DNA from: Aurelia coerulea
Taxonomy: Eukaryota; Cnidaria; Scyphozoa; Semaeostomeae; Ulmaridae
Direction of reading: 5' to 3'
Length of the DNA stretch: 64,000 nt
NCBI GenBank assembly: GCA_039566865.1
Contig: CM076961.1
Span: 565,501-629,500 of the forward strand
The position numbers and the translations under genes were made by a program. Position 1 is the stretch's first letter, and each line of letters starts with the position of its first letter. Below the pieces are notes generated by a model that did not search any database, was not told the DNA's origin, and worked only from the letters and a program-made list of their open reading frames with translations. Positions 1 through 11,430 of this stretch are shown here, one piece after another.

Positions 1-3000
1 GCTATAGCCTTTGCTTTTTTCCAAAAATAGGCCCATTTCGGAAATACTGATTTTGGCCCAAAAAGTAAGGCTATAGCATTTGCTTTTTTCCAAAATTAGG
101 CCCATTTCGGAAATACCGATTTTGGACCAAAAAGTAAGGCTATAGCCTTTGCTTTTTTCCAAAATTAGGCCCATTTCGGAAATACCGATTGTGGCCCAAT
201 AAGTAAGGCTATAGCCTTTGCTTTTTTCCAATAATAGGCCCATTTCGGAAATACCGATTTTGACCCAAAAAGTAAGGCTATAGCCTTTGCTTTTTTCCAA
301 AAATAGGCCCATTTCAGAAATACCGATTTTGGCCCAAAAAGTAAGGCTATAGCCTTTGCTTTTTTCCAAAAATAGGCCCATTTCGGAAATACCGATTTTG
401 GCCCAAAAAGTAAGGCTATAGCCTTTGCTTTTTTTCCAAAAATAGGCCCATTTCGGAAATACCGATTTTGGCCCAAAAAGTAAGACTATACCCTTTGCTT
501 TTTTCCAAAAATAGGCCCATTTCGGAAATACCGATTTTGGCCCAAAAAGTAAGGCTATAGCCTTTGCTTTTTTCCAAAAATAGGCCCATTTCGGAAATAC
601 CGATTTTGGCCCAAAAAGTAAGGCTATAGCCTTTGCTTTTTTCCAAAAATAGGCCCATTTCGGAAATACCGATTTTGGTCCAAAAAGTAAGGCTATACCC
701 TTTGCTTTTTTCCAAAAATAGGCCCATTTCGGAAATACCGATTTTGGCCCAAAAAGTAAGGCTATACCCTTTGCTTTTTTTCCAAAAATAGACCTATTTC
801 GGAAATACCGATTTTGGCCCAAAAAGTAAGACTATAGCCTTTGCTTTTTTCCAAAAATAGGCCCATTTCGGAAATACTGATTTTGGCCCAAAAAGTAAGG
901 CTATAGCCTTTGCTTTTTTCCAAAAATAGGCCCATTTCGGAAATACCGATTGTGGCCCAATAAGTAAGGCTATAGCCTTTGCTTTTTTCCAAAAATAGGC
1001 CCATTTCGGAAAGACCGATTTTGGCCCAAAAAGTAAGGCTATACCCTTTGCTTTTTCCCAAAAATAGGCCCATTACTTAAATACCGATTTTGGCCTAAAA
1101 AGTAAGGCTATTCCCTTTGCTTTTTTCCAAAAATAGGCCCATTTCGGAAATACCGATTTTGGCCCAAAATGTAAGGCTATAGCCTTTGCTTTTTTTCCAA
1201 AAATAGGCCCATTTCGGAAATACCGATTTTGGCCCAAAAAGTAAGGCTATAGCCTTTGCTTTTTTCCAAAAATAGGCCCATTTCGGAAATACCGATTTTT
1301 GCCCAAAAAGTAAGGCTATAGCCTTTGCTTTTTTCCAAAAATAGGCCCATTTCGGAAATACCGATTTTGGACCAAAAAGTAAGGCTATAGCCTTTGCTTT
1401 GTTCAAAAAATAGGCCCATTTCGGAAATACCGATTGTGGCCCAATAAGTAAGGCTATAGCCTTTGCTTTTTTCCCAAAATAGGCCCATTTCGGAAATACC
1501 GATTTTGGCCCAAAAAGTAAGGCTATAGCCTTTGCTTTTTTCCAAAAATAGGCCCATTTCGGAAATACCGATTTTGGCCCAAAAAGTAAGGCTATAGCCT
1601 TTGCTTTTTTCCAAAAATAGGCCCATTTCGGAAATACCGATTTTGGACCAAAAAGTAAGGCTATAGCCTTTGCTTTTTTCCAAAATTAGGCCCATTTCGG
1701 AAATACCGATTGTGGCCCAATAAGTAAGGCTATAGCCTTTGCTTTTTTCCAATAATAGGCCCATTTCGGAAATACCGATTTTGACCCAAAAAGTAAGGCT
1801 ATAGCCTTTGCTTTTTTCCAAAAATAGGCCCATTTCAGAAATACCGATTTTGGCCCAAAAAGTAAGGCTATAGCCTTTGCTTTTTTCCAAAAATAGGCCC
1901 ATTTCGGAAATACCGATTGTGGCCCAATAAGTAAGGCTATAGCCTTTGCTTTTTTCCCAAAATAGGCCCATTTCGGAAATACCGATTTTGGCCCAAAAAG
2001 TAAGGCTATAGCCTTTGCTTTTTTCCAAAAATAGGCCCATTTCGGAAATACCGATTTTGGCCCAAAAAGTAAGGCTATAGCCTTTGCTTTTTTCCAAAAA
2101 TAGGCCCATTTCTGAAATACCGATTTTGGACCAAAAAGTAAGGCTATAGCCTTTGCTTTTTTCCAAAAATAGGCCCATTTCGGAAATACCGATTGTTGCC
2201 CAATAAGTAAGGCTATAACCTTTGCTTTTTTCCCAAAATAGGCCCATTTCGGAAATACCGATTTTGGCCCAAAAAGTAAGGCTATAGCCTTTGCCTTTTC
2301 CCAAAAATAGGCCCATTACTTAAATACCGATTTTGGCCTAAAAAGTAAGGCTATTCCCTTTGCTTTTTCCAAAAATAGGCCCATTTCGGAAATACCGATT
2401 TTGGCCCAAAAAGTAAGGCTATAGCCTTTGCTTTTTTTCCAAAAATAGGCCCATTTCGGAAATACCGATTTTGGCCCAAAAAGTAAGGCTATAGCCTTTG
2501 CTTTTTTCCAAAAATAGGCCCATTTCGGAAATACTGATTTTGGCCCAAAAAGTAAGGCTATAGCCTTTGCTTTTTTCCAAAAATAGGCCCATTTCGGAAA
2601 TACCGATTTTGGCCCAAAAAGTAAGGCTATAGCCTTTGCTTTTTTCCAAAAATAGGCCCATTTCGGAAATACCGATTGTGGCCCAAAAAGTAAGGCTATA
2701 GCCTTTGCTTTTTTCCAAAAATAGGCCCATTTCGGAAATACCGATTTTGGCCCAAAAAGTAAGGCTATAGCCTTTGCTTTTTCCCAAAAATAGGCCCATT
2801 TCTTAAATACCGATTTTGGCCTAAAAAGTAAGGCTATAGCCTTTGCTTTTTTCCAAATATAGGCCCATTTCGGAAATACCGATTTTGGCCCAAAAAGTAA
2901 GGCTATAGCCTTTGCTTTTTTCCAAAAATAGGCCCATTCCGGAAATACTGATTTTGGCCCAAAAAGTAAGGCTATAGTCTTTGCTTTTTTCCAAAAATAG

Positions 3001-6000
3001 GCCCATTTCGGAAATACCGATTTTGGACCAAAAAGTAAGGCTATAGCCTTTGCTTTTTTCCAAAAATAGGCCCATTTCGGAAATACCGATTGTGGCCCAA
3101 TAAGTAAGGCTATAGCCTTTGCTTTTTTCCCAAAATAGGCCCATTTCGGAAATACCGATTTTGGCCCAAAAAGTAAGGCTATAGCCTTTGCTTTTTTCCA
3201 AAAATAGGCCCATTTCGGAAATACCGATTTTGGCCCAAAAAGTAAGGCTATAGCCTTTGCTTTTTTCCAAAAATAGGCCCATTTCGGAAATACCGATTTT
3301 GGACCAAAAAGTAAGGCTATAGCCTTTGCTTTTTTCCAAAAATAGGCCCATTTCGGAAATACCGATTGTGGCCCAATAAGTAAGGCTATAGCCTTTGCTT
3401 TTTTCCCAAAATAGGCCCATTTCGGAAATACCGATTTTGGCCCAAAAAGTAAGGCTATAGCCTTTGCCTTTTCCCAAAAATAGGCCCATTACTTAAATAC
3501 CGATTTTGGCCTAAAAAGTAAGGGTATTCCCTTTGCTTTTTCCAAAAATAGGCCCATTTCGGAAATACCGATTTTGGCCCAAAAAGTAAGGCTATAGCCT
3601 TTGCTTTTTTCCAAAAATAGGCCCATTTCAGAAATACCGATTTTGGCCCAAAAAGTAAGGCTATAGCATTTGCTTTTTTCCAAAAATAGGCCCATTTCGG
3701 AAATGCCGATTGTGGCCCAATAAGTAAGGCTATAGCCTTTGCTTTTTTCCAAAAATAGGCCCATTTCGGAAATACCGATTTTGGCCCAAAAAGTAAGGCT
3801 ATAGCCTTTGCTTTTTTCCAAAAATAGGCCCATTTCGGAAATACCGATTTTGGCCCAAAAAGTAAGGCTATAGCCTTTGCTTTTTTCCAAAAATAGGCCC
3901 ATTTCGGAAATACCGATTTTGGACCAAAAAGTAAGGCTATAGCCTTTGCTTTTTTCCAAAAATAGGCCCATTTCGGAAATACCGATTGTGGCCCAATAAG
4001 TAAGGCTATAGCCTTTGCTTTTTTCCCAAAATAGGCCCATTTCGGAAATACCGATTTTGGCCCAAAAAGTAAGGCTATAGCCTTTGCCTTTTCCCAAAAA
4101 TAGGCCCATTACTTAAATACCGATTTTGGCCTAAAAAGTAAGGCTATTCCCTTTGCTTTTTCCAAAAATAGGCCCATTTCGGAAATACCGATTTTGGCCC
4201 AAAAAGTAAGGCTATAGCCTTTGCTTTTTTTCCAAAAATAGGCCCATTTCGGAAAAACCGATTTTGGCCCAAAAAGTAAGGCTATACCCTTTGCATTTTT
4301 CCAAAAATAGGCCCATTTCGGAAATACCGATTTTGGCCCAAAAAGTAAGGCTATAGCCTTTGCTTTTTTCCAAAAATAGGCCCATTTCGGAAATACCGAT
4401 TGTGGCCCAATAAGTAAGGCTATAGCCTTTGCTTTTTTCCCAAAATAGACCCATTTCGGAAATACAGATTTTGGCCCAAAAAGTAAGGCTATAGCCTTTG
4501 CTTTTTCCCAAAAATAGGCCCATTTCTTAAATACCGATTTTGGCCTAAAAAGTAAGGCTATAGCCTTTGCTTTTTTCCAAAAATAGGCCATTTCGGAAAT
4601 ACCGATTTTGGACCAAAAAGTAAGGCTATAGCCTTTGCTTTTTCCCAAAAATAGGCCCATTTCTTAAATACCGATTTTGGCCTAAAAAGTAAGGCTATAG
4701 CCTTTGCTTTTTTCCAAAAATAGGCCCATTTCGGAAAGACCGATTTTGGCCCAAAAAGTAAGGCTATACCCTTTGCTTTTTTCCAAAAATAGGCCCATTT
4801 CGGAAATACCGATTTTGGCCCAAAAAGTAAGGCTATAGCCTTTGCTTTTTTCCAAAAATAGGCCCATTTCGGAAATACCGATTTTGGCCCAAAAAGTAAG
4901 GCTATAGCCTTTGCTTTTTTCCAAAAATAGGCCCATTTCGGAAATACTGATTTTGGTCCAAAAAGTAAGGCTATAGCCTTTGCTTTCTTCCAAAAATAGG
5001 CCCATTTCGGAAATACCGATTTTGGCCCAAAAAGTAAGGCTATAGCCTTTGCCTTTTCCCAAAAATAGGCCCATTACTTAAATACCGATTTTGGCCTAAA
5101 AAGTAAGGCTATAGCCTTTGCTTTTTTCCAAAAATAGGCCCATTTTTGAAAGACCGATTTTGGCACAAAAAGTAAGGCTATACCCTTTGCTTTTTTCCAA
5201 AAATAGGCCCATTTCGGAAATACCGATTTTGGCCCAAAAAGTAAGGCTATAGCCTTTGCTTTTTTCCAAAAATAGGCCCATTTCGGAAATACCGATTTTG
5301 GCCCAAAAAGTAAGGCTATAGCCTTTGCTTTTTTCCAAAAATAGGCCCATTTCGGAAATACTGATTTTGGCCAAAAAGTAAGGCTATACCCTTGGCTTTC
5401 TTCCAAAAATAGACCCATTTCGGAAATACGGATTTTGGCCCAAAAAGTAAGGCTATAGCCTTTGCTTTTTTCCAAAAATAGACCCATTTCGGAAATACCG
5501 ATTTTGGTCCAAAAAGTAAGGCTATAGCCTTTGCTTTTTTCCAAAATTAGGCCCATTTCGGAAATACCGATTGTGGCCCAATAAGTAAGGCTATAGCCTT
5601 TGCTTTTTTCCAATAATAGGCCCATTTCGGAAATACCGATTTTGACCCAAAAAGTAAGGCTATAGCCTTTGCTTTTTTCCAAAAATAGGCCCATTTCAGA
5701 AATACCGATTTTGGCCCAAAAAGTAAGGCTATAGCCTTTGCTTTTTTCCAAAAATAGGCCCATTTCGGAAATACCGATTTTGGTCCAAAAAGTAAGGCTA
5801 TACCCTTTGCTTTTTTCCAAAAATAGGCCCATTTCGGAAATACCGATTTTGGCCCAAAAAGTAAGGCTATAGCCTTTGCTTTTTTTCCAAAAATAGACCC
5901 ATTTCGGAAATACCGATTTTGGCCCAAAAAGTAAGACTATAGCCTTTGCTTTTTTCCAAAAATAGGCCCATTTCGGAAATACTGATTTTGGCCCAAAAAG

Positions 6001-7676
6001 TAAGGCTATAGCCTTTGCTTTTTTCCAAAAATAGGCCCATTTCGGAAATACCGATTGTGGCCCAATAAGTAAGGCTATAGCCTTTGCTTTTTTCCCAAAA
6101 TAGGCCCATTTCGGAAATACCGATTTTGGCCCAAAAAGTAAGGCTATAGCCTTTGCTTTTTCCCAAAAATAGGCCCATTACTTAAATACCGATTTTGGCC
6201 TAAAAAGTAAGGCTATTCCCTTTGCTTTTTTCCAAAAATAGGCCCATTTCGGAAATACCGATTTTGGCCCAAAATGTAAGGCTATAGCCTTTGCTTTTTT
6301 CCAAAAATAGGCCCATTTCGGAAATACCGATTTTGGACCAATAAGTAAGGCTATAGCCTTTGCTTTTTTCCCAAAATAGGCCCATTTCGGAAATACCGAT
6401 TTTGGCCCAAAAAGTAAGGCTATAGCTTTTGCTTTTTCCCAAAAATAGGCCCATTTCTTAAATACCGATTTTGGCCTAAAAAGTAAGGCTATAGCCTTTG
6501 CTTTTTTCCAAAAATAGGCCCATTTCGGAAAGACCGATTTTGGCCCAAAAAGTAAGGCTATACCCTTTGCTTTTTTCCAAAAATAGGCCCATTTCGGAAA
6601 TACCGATTTTGGCCCAAAAAGTAAGGCTATAGCCTTTGCTTTTTTCCAAAAATAGGCCCATTTCGGAAATACCGATTTTGGCCCAAAAAGTAAGGCTATA
6701 GCCTTTGCTTTTTTCCAAAAATAGGCCCATTTCGGAAATACCGATTTTGGCCCAAAAAGTAAGGCTATAGCCTTTGCTTTTTTCCAAAAATAGGCCCATT
6801 TCGGAAATACCGATTTTGGACCAAAAAGTAAGGCTATAGCCTTTGCTTTTTTCCAAAAATAGGCCCATTTCGGAAATACCGATTTTGGCCCAAAAAGTAA
6901 GGCTATAGCCTTTGCTTTTTTCCAAAAATAGGCCCATTTCGGAAATACCGATTTTGACCCAAAAAGTAAGGCTATAGCCTTTGCTTTTTTTCCAAAAATA
7001 GGTCCATTTCGGAAATACCGATTTTGGCCCAAAAAGTAAGGCTATAGCCTTTGCTTTTTTCCAAAAATAGGCCCATTTCGGAAATACCGATTGTGGTCCA
7101 AAAAGTAAGGCTATACCCTTTGCTTTTTTCCAAAAATAGGCCCATTTCGGAAATACCGATTTTGGTCCAAAAAGTAAGACTATAGCCTTTGCTTTTTTTC
7201 CAAAAATAGGTCCATTTCGGAAATACCGATTTTGGCCCAAAAAGTAAGGCTATAGCCTTTGCTTTTTTTCCGAAAATAGGCCCATTTCGGAAATATCGAT
7301 TTCGGTCCAAAAAGTAAGGCTATAGCCTTTGCTTTTTTCCAAAAATAGACCCATTTCGGAAATACCGATTTTGGTCCAAAAAGTTAGGCTATAGCCTTTG
7401 CTATTTTCCAAAAATAGGCCCATTTCGGAAATTCCGATTTTGGTCCAAAAAGTAAGGCTATACCCTTGGCTTTCTTCCAAAAATAGGCCCTTTTCAAAAA
7501 TACCGATTTTGGTCCAAAAAGTAAGGCTATAGCCTTTGCTTTTTCCCAAAAATAGGCCCTTTTCGAAATTACCGATTTTGGGCTAAAATGTAAGGCTATA
7601 CCCTTTGCTTTTTCGAAAAATAGGCTCATTCCGAACATACCGATTTTTGGCCAAAAAGCAAGGCTTTACCATTTTG
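1..7676. repeat. 69-bp satellite array (about 110 units, truncated at window edge)
   Basis: About 110 head-to-tail copies of a 69-bp unit. On the plus strand each unit reads GCTATAGCCTTTGC, then TTTTTTCCAAAAATAGGCCC, then ATTTCGGAAATACCGATTTT, then GGCCCAAAAAGTAAG. The first base of the window is already inside the array, so it continues to the left. Units are very alike in the middle. They decay from about 7240 onward (ATATCGATTTCGG, TTTTCAAAAATACC and similar), as expected at an array edge. Recurrent variants include GATTGTGGCCCAATAAG, TTTTGGACC and ACTTAAATACC, and they recur in ordered blocks (higher-order repeat). Because 69 is divisible by three, a frame without a stop stays open for many units. 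On the minus strand two frames do so: one repeats MGLFLEKSKGYSLT, the other PKWAYFWKKAKAIALLFG. I read these as by-products of the period and see no independent sign that they are translated. Confidence 0.97.
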
Positions 7677-8696
7677 CTAGTTTCATTGGCTGTCTGCGCT
7701 GAAGACGAGAAGGAAAAGATTACGTTTCTTTCTTGGATTATTCTTTGATTTGATTTATACAATAGTTTGGAATGATGTCATAAAATGTTTCACCTTTGAC
7801 AATTAAATGTCACTAACCAAAATCTGCTACTTGAAAACGTAACAAAAAAATAAATATATATTTCTACACTTCTAAACTATTTCTTTTAGTAATGCTTGCG
7901 AGAGAAACATTTATGGAGTACTGTATTTGGTTTAAAAACCACTCTGAGTAACAAGTTTGATATTTTGTGGATTTTGAATTGCTGACTGTTCACCAAAGGT
8001 AACTGTTTGTTGCATGTTTCACTAAAACCTGAAATTGCTGATTTTTGAGAAAAAAATTAAGGCTACAGGCTTGCCGATATTGCGAAAATCACTGGACTTT
8101 GCAGCTGCTGAGTTTAGAGTATTTAGTAAGAGATTTCATAATCAGTAGATTTTCAGGTTTGAAATTTCACCTGTAGCAAGTGCAAATTTCACTGGTTTTG
8201 ATGTAATAGAACGGTGAAAATCTTTAACACCATTTTGTGAAATTCATAAACAGTAATCATGACGTCATTTCCTGATGCAATGATTTTCCAAAATAAAAAC
8301 CCAGAAACTATCTCTTCAGCTGACCTAAAAAATTTAGAGTTACCTAGGGACAAGAGTTTAGGGGTTAAAAACCTGGAAAGAAAATCGTGTCTCAACATCG
8401 CCAAAATACCGTCCTTTCTCTGTAGTTTTAAATCAGCTTAGTTATAAAATAACACGGCTACTTTCTATGACATGAGAATTTCATTTTATGACAAATTAAG
8501 AGCAGTCAAACTACATAAAGGTAACTACTGTTACAATCGATGCTTAACAGAACGTCACTACATAAAAGAAAAATATAGCATTTAAAGGGTCCGTTCTTTG
8601 AGGAACAAATGTAGTTCTCATACCAATAACTGTGCCGGGAATCAAACTTAACTTAAAGTTGTCGTTAATGTGCAGGTGACTTTTCCAGGAGCCCAA
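7677..8696. other. no gene or repeat recognised
   Basis: AT-rich sequence between the satellite and the first MITE. It contains only short open frames on both strands with no domain, splice context or repeat that I recognise. Confidence 0.6.
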
Positions 8697-8832
8697 ATAG
8701 ACGTTTTTGCTATTCTACAAACAGCCCGAAGGTTCGATTGAACAACGTTGGAGCTTTCGTCAGATTTCAGTACGGTGTATGAAAAATACCGCTCGATCCA
8801 GACTCTTTTGTAGAATAGATAAAAGGCCTATT
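8697..8832. mobile_element. family-A MITE, short copy
   Basis: Starts ATAGACGTTTTTGCTATTCT and ends with AGAATAGATAAAAGGCCTAT, which is its imperfect inverse. Inside are GGTTCGATTGAACAACGTTGG and CGCTCGATCCAGACTCTTTT, the two internal blocks shared by all family-A copies in the window. About 50 bp shorter than the standard copy of about 180 bp. No transposase. Confidence 0.8.
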
Positions 8833-8985
8833 GATCAATTCTTTTATTTATTGAAAAACATTTTCTCCACTGCTAAGATCTTTCTAAAATTAGATGCCAC
8901 GGAATCCGCAGATAAAAGCGATTGCAATTCTTTTCGATGATTACTTTTGCGTTTTCGCAAATCTCACGTGACACCTAACTTGAGA

Positions 8986-9045
8986 TACCCTGGGTACCAG
9001 AGTATTTTTCTATAAATCTAAATTTTTGCTCTGGCACCCAGGGTA
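8986..9045. mobile_element. 60-bp hairpin MITE with 9-bp target duplication
   Basis: A minimal inverted repeat. The left arm is TACCCTGGGTACCAGAG and the right arm CTCTGGCACCCAGGGTA, with an AT-rich loop of about 26 bp. The perfect direct repeat AACTTGAGA lies immediately outside both ends (8977-8985 and 9046-9054), so this is an inserted unit and not a chance palindrome. A 9-bp duplication is typical of Mutator-like elements, but superfamily cannot be settled from the ends alone. Confidence 0.8.
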
Positions 9046-9407
9046 AACTTGAGACAGAGTTTAGCTTTCAAGTTCTGGTCTCAGAGAAATGTTTAACTGC
9101 CCAATCAAGAACATTCTGGTCAAACAAACCGTAAAATATAATATCTTGCGTTGAAAATGTGAATTAACTAAACTAATTTGCAGCCAAAACCCAAACGAGT
9201 TTCTTAATGAAAATCGTCGATGAATTTTGCCTCCTTCTTTAAAACTACCATTGGTTCCACGGGGGTATTTTGATTCAAATGCTGAGATACGAAAATAAAA
9301 CAAAATTAATTACAAGATTGAAATGCTGTGATTACAAAAGGAAGTGATATATTAATAATAACAATAATAATAAACTAAACCACCATCATGTGTTAACAGA
9401 AAATAAA

Positions 9408-9503
9408 TATAAAAACACAACTGTTAAATGCCTCAAACGTTTCGATTGACTGACGAAGATTTTTATCGAAACGTTTGAGGCATTTAACAGTTGTGTTTTT
9501 ATA
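9408..9503. repeat. perfect 39-bp inverted repeat (hairpin) in AAT-rich DNA
   Basis: Arms 9408-9446 and 9465-9503 are exact reverse complements over 39 bp (outer end TATAAAAACACAACTG, inner end AAACGTTTCGAT). The loop is the 18-nt TGACTGACGAAGATTTTT. ATAACAATAATAATAA tracts lie on both sides (about 9350-9375 and 9503-9522), so an A/T-rich insertion target is likely but a clean target duplication cannot be read. It may be a small foldback element or the remnant of a larger element. A transcript would fold into a long perfect stem. Confidence 0.85.
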
Positions 9504-9805
9504 ATAACAATAATAATAATAAATTCATTTACTTTCTCTCCAGTGTGCATGAAATGATTTTTATAAAATTGCCAGTTTTATCCTGTTTGCCTCCAGACCA
9601 TTCCGAGAAAATCAAGTTTCTTCCAAGAAATAAATAATGCCGTATAAAACGCCTTTCGTTCCGTTTCTCTTTAATTTATACCGTGATACCCAATTTATCA
9701 ACAAGAGAATGTTAGTTCTTCGAAATTGGATGTTCCAACAATCCCTGAAAAGTTGTTCGTAAGCGTTTCTTAATCCAAAAGTTACGTTCTTTCGAATATG
9801 CATTA

Positions 9806-9989
9806 ATAGACCTTTTAGCCATTCTACAAAAGAGTCTGGATTGAGCAATATTTTTATATATATTGTATATATATAATATGTCTATACGAAAGGTTCGATT
9901 GAATGGCATTAGAGCTTCCATCACTGTTGTGCACATGTAGAAAAATATCGTTCGATTCAGATTCCTTTCAGAATAGCTAAAAGCTCTAT
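9806..9989. mobile_element. family-A MITE
   Basis: 184 bp, from ATAGACCTTTTAGCCATTCT to CAGAATAGCTAAAAGCTCTA. Shares with other copies the left block TCTGGATTGAGCAATATT and the centre CATCACTGTTGTGCACATG. A TATATATTGTATATATATAA stretch in the left half (about 9852-9882) is a local microsatellite expansion absent from other copies. Confidence 0.88.
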
Positions 9990-10048
9990 CGAGGCTGGTG
10001 CTTTCGCCTCACGGGAAAACAGACTTGGCTGACTTTATAATTTCTATT

Positions 10049-10097
10049 CATTCATTCATTCATTCATTCATTCATTCATTCATTCATTCATTCATCC
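10049..10097. repeat. (ATTC)n microsatellite
   Basis: About twelve uninterrupted ATTC tetramers, ending in a degenerate ATCCATTCCTTC. Confidence 0.95.
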
Positions 10098-10884
10098 ATT
10101 CCTTCTTTATTCCTCGATCTTCATAGCATTCACAGTGCTACTTTGTTATTGCTTTCATCTCATGAAGAGAAACCCTATAGATATTTGCTTAAATGGAAAA
10201 CAGGAGAAAACCGCAAGATATCATCTCACACTTGTCACCAATATAACAGTACACGAATATTTACATTAACTCTGTGTAAATATTCCAACATCGTCATTAC
10301 ACAAAAACTTAAGTTATACATTCATTACTTATAGTGTACTGCACGATAATAATTCTTAAAGTCCTCAAACTAAACTTCTTTTCATTCAAGTTTCTACTGG
10401 TTGTTTCCGGCGGACGGGCGGACGGCTGGATGGAACCATATTCGGACGCGTGGACGTCTATTTGCTGTCAGGCGTTGGACAATTTGAGTGTTGAAGATCT
10501 ACTTCTCTCTGATTAAGTTTTAATATTCATTGTTTTACACTACACATATCTTTATATGCATATAGTTTTATTTATGTTCATTCACTAATTTTCGACCTTG
10601 CAACAAAGTACCAATCGACATGTCCTTGCATGTGTGCTGTTTGAATGTCTCAAATGTGGCCTAACATTGCCATGGAGAATGCAGCTAGCTTGGAAGTCAG
10701 TTATTATCTGTATTTCAGGCAGTGATACATCGAGCAGATGCCAGGCAGCGCCAGATCTGTTTGTTTAGAAAAACCAGACAGTTTTAGGCCTGTTTCTTGT
10801 CTCTCTCCTGTCTTATGGTATAACACGAGCAGGGACCTTTATAGCACATTATATATGCTTCTTGTATACTGAATGAATTGGCCA
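10098..10884. other. no gene recognised; 3' flank of the exon at 10889
   Basis: Unique sequence with short open frames only. If the minus-strand exon at 10889-11071 is real, its 3' untranslated region lies here. Confidence 0.5.
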
Positions 10885-10888
10885 TTTA

Positions 10889-11071
10889 TTATCGCCAACG
10901 TTCTGAAATTTCTCTGTTTTCTTTTGGTACTGGTAAACATTTATACCTGATTTTATAGGCTTTCTTTCCTCCTTTTCTGTTTCTTCGCTTCTTTTTTATT
11001 CTCGTACAAGTCAGACCACCTGCACAGCCACAACTACTGAATGCGATACCATTACTGGCAAGAACCACCGC
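10889..11071 (-). CDS. putative terminal exon of a small secreted Cys-rich protein (Dickkopf/prokineticin-like end)
   Basis: Reading 11071 down to 10889 gives 60 codons and a TAA stop. The exon is preceded by a strong acceptor, CCTTTACTTTTCAG, and enters in phase 0 at Ala-Val-Val. An AATAAA polyadenylation hexamer overlaps the stop at 10885-10890. The product has SSCGCAGGLTCTRI, then a very basic run (KKKRRNRKGGKK), then YKIRYKCLP and a polar tail. The spacing Cys-x-Cys-x3-Leu-x-Cys, a basic loop, then Tyr-x-Cys is that of the last segment of the colipase fold in Dickkopf Cys-rich domain 2 and prokineticins. That is family knowledge applied to a short motif. The earlier half of such a domain would have to lie in upstream exons (higher coordinates), and I did not find it. 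A secreted ligand is an inference. A chance open frame is the main alternative. Confidence 0.45.
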   Translation of the reverse strand, partial: AVVLASNGIAFSSCGCAGGLTCTRIKKKRRNRKGGKKAYKIRYKCLPVPKENREISERWR

Positions 11072-11253
11072 CTGAAAAGTAAAGGAAACATTTTTACTCA
11101 ACAGTGGAGTTATTTACTTTAAGATAAAGCAAGCAGCAAGGGCAGATTTTGTAACAGAAAACATTCAGGCTTCTGCAAAGACAAAAAAATTTACCGTAGG
11201 GCACAAAGGGCAGGGTAGGGCATAAAGGGGTGGGGCAGGGTAGTACTATCTTT

Positions 11254-11430
11254 CAATTGACCGTTTAGCCATTCTAAAAAAGAATCTGAATCGAACGGTA
11301 TTTCATACACTTTGAAGAATTTTCGAATGTGCACAATACCGATAGAAGTTCTAACGCCACTCAATCGAACCTCTCTTCTAAAAATGTGTAAAAATATCGT
11401 TCGATCCAGACTCTTTTGTAACACGTCCAT
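11254..11430. mobile_element. family-A MITE, right end eroded
   Basis: The left end is GACCGTTTAGCCATTCTAAA. The centre AATTTTCGAATGTGCACAAT and the right block CGTTCGATCCAGACTCTTTT match other copies. The final AGAATAGCTAAAAGG is replaced by GTAACACGTCCATGATC, so the right terminus is lost. Confidence 0.82.

Noticed and set aside
1177..2316. 379-codon open frame in the satellite
   Set aside because: It repeats a 23-residue peptide because the DNA unit is 69 bp; neighbouring frames are open for the same reason and there is no promoter, splice site or unique sequence.
1..7676. CRISPR array
   Set aside because: There are no unique spacers; the whole 69-bp unit repeats, and the context is eukaryotic.
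8259..8441. 60-codon plus-strand frame in the gap after the satellite
   Set aside because: Opposed by an overlapping minus-strand frame of similar length; no coding bias or domain visible.
9440..9475. Hammerhead ribozyme in the 9408 hairpin (CTGACGA ... CGAAAC)
   Set aside because: The core words are present, but there is an extra A between CTGACGA and the stem and no proper G-C closing pair for stem II. The conserved letters are explained by the inverted repeat and loop.
11116..11170. Extra Cys-rich exon just upstream of the 10889 exon (reading CYKICPCC)
   Set aside because: It would need a 46-bp intron and does not match the phase of the signal-peptide exon; the in-phase reading hits a stop.
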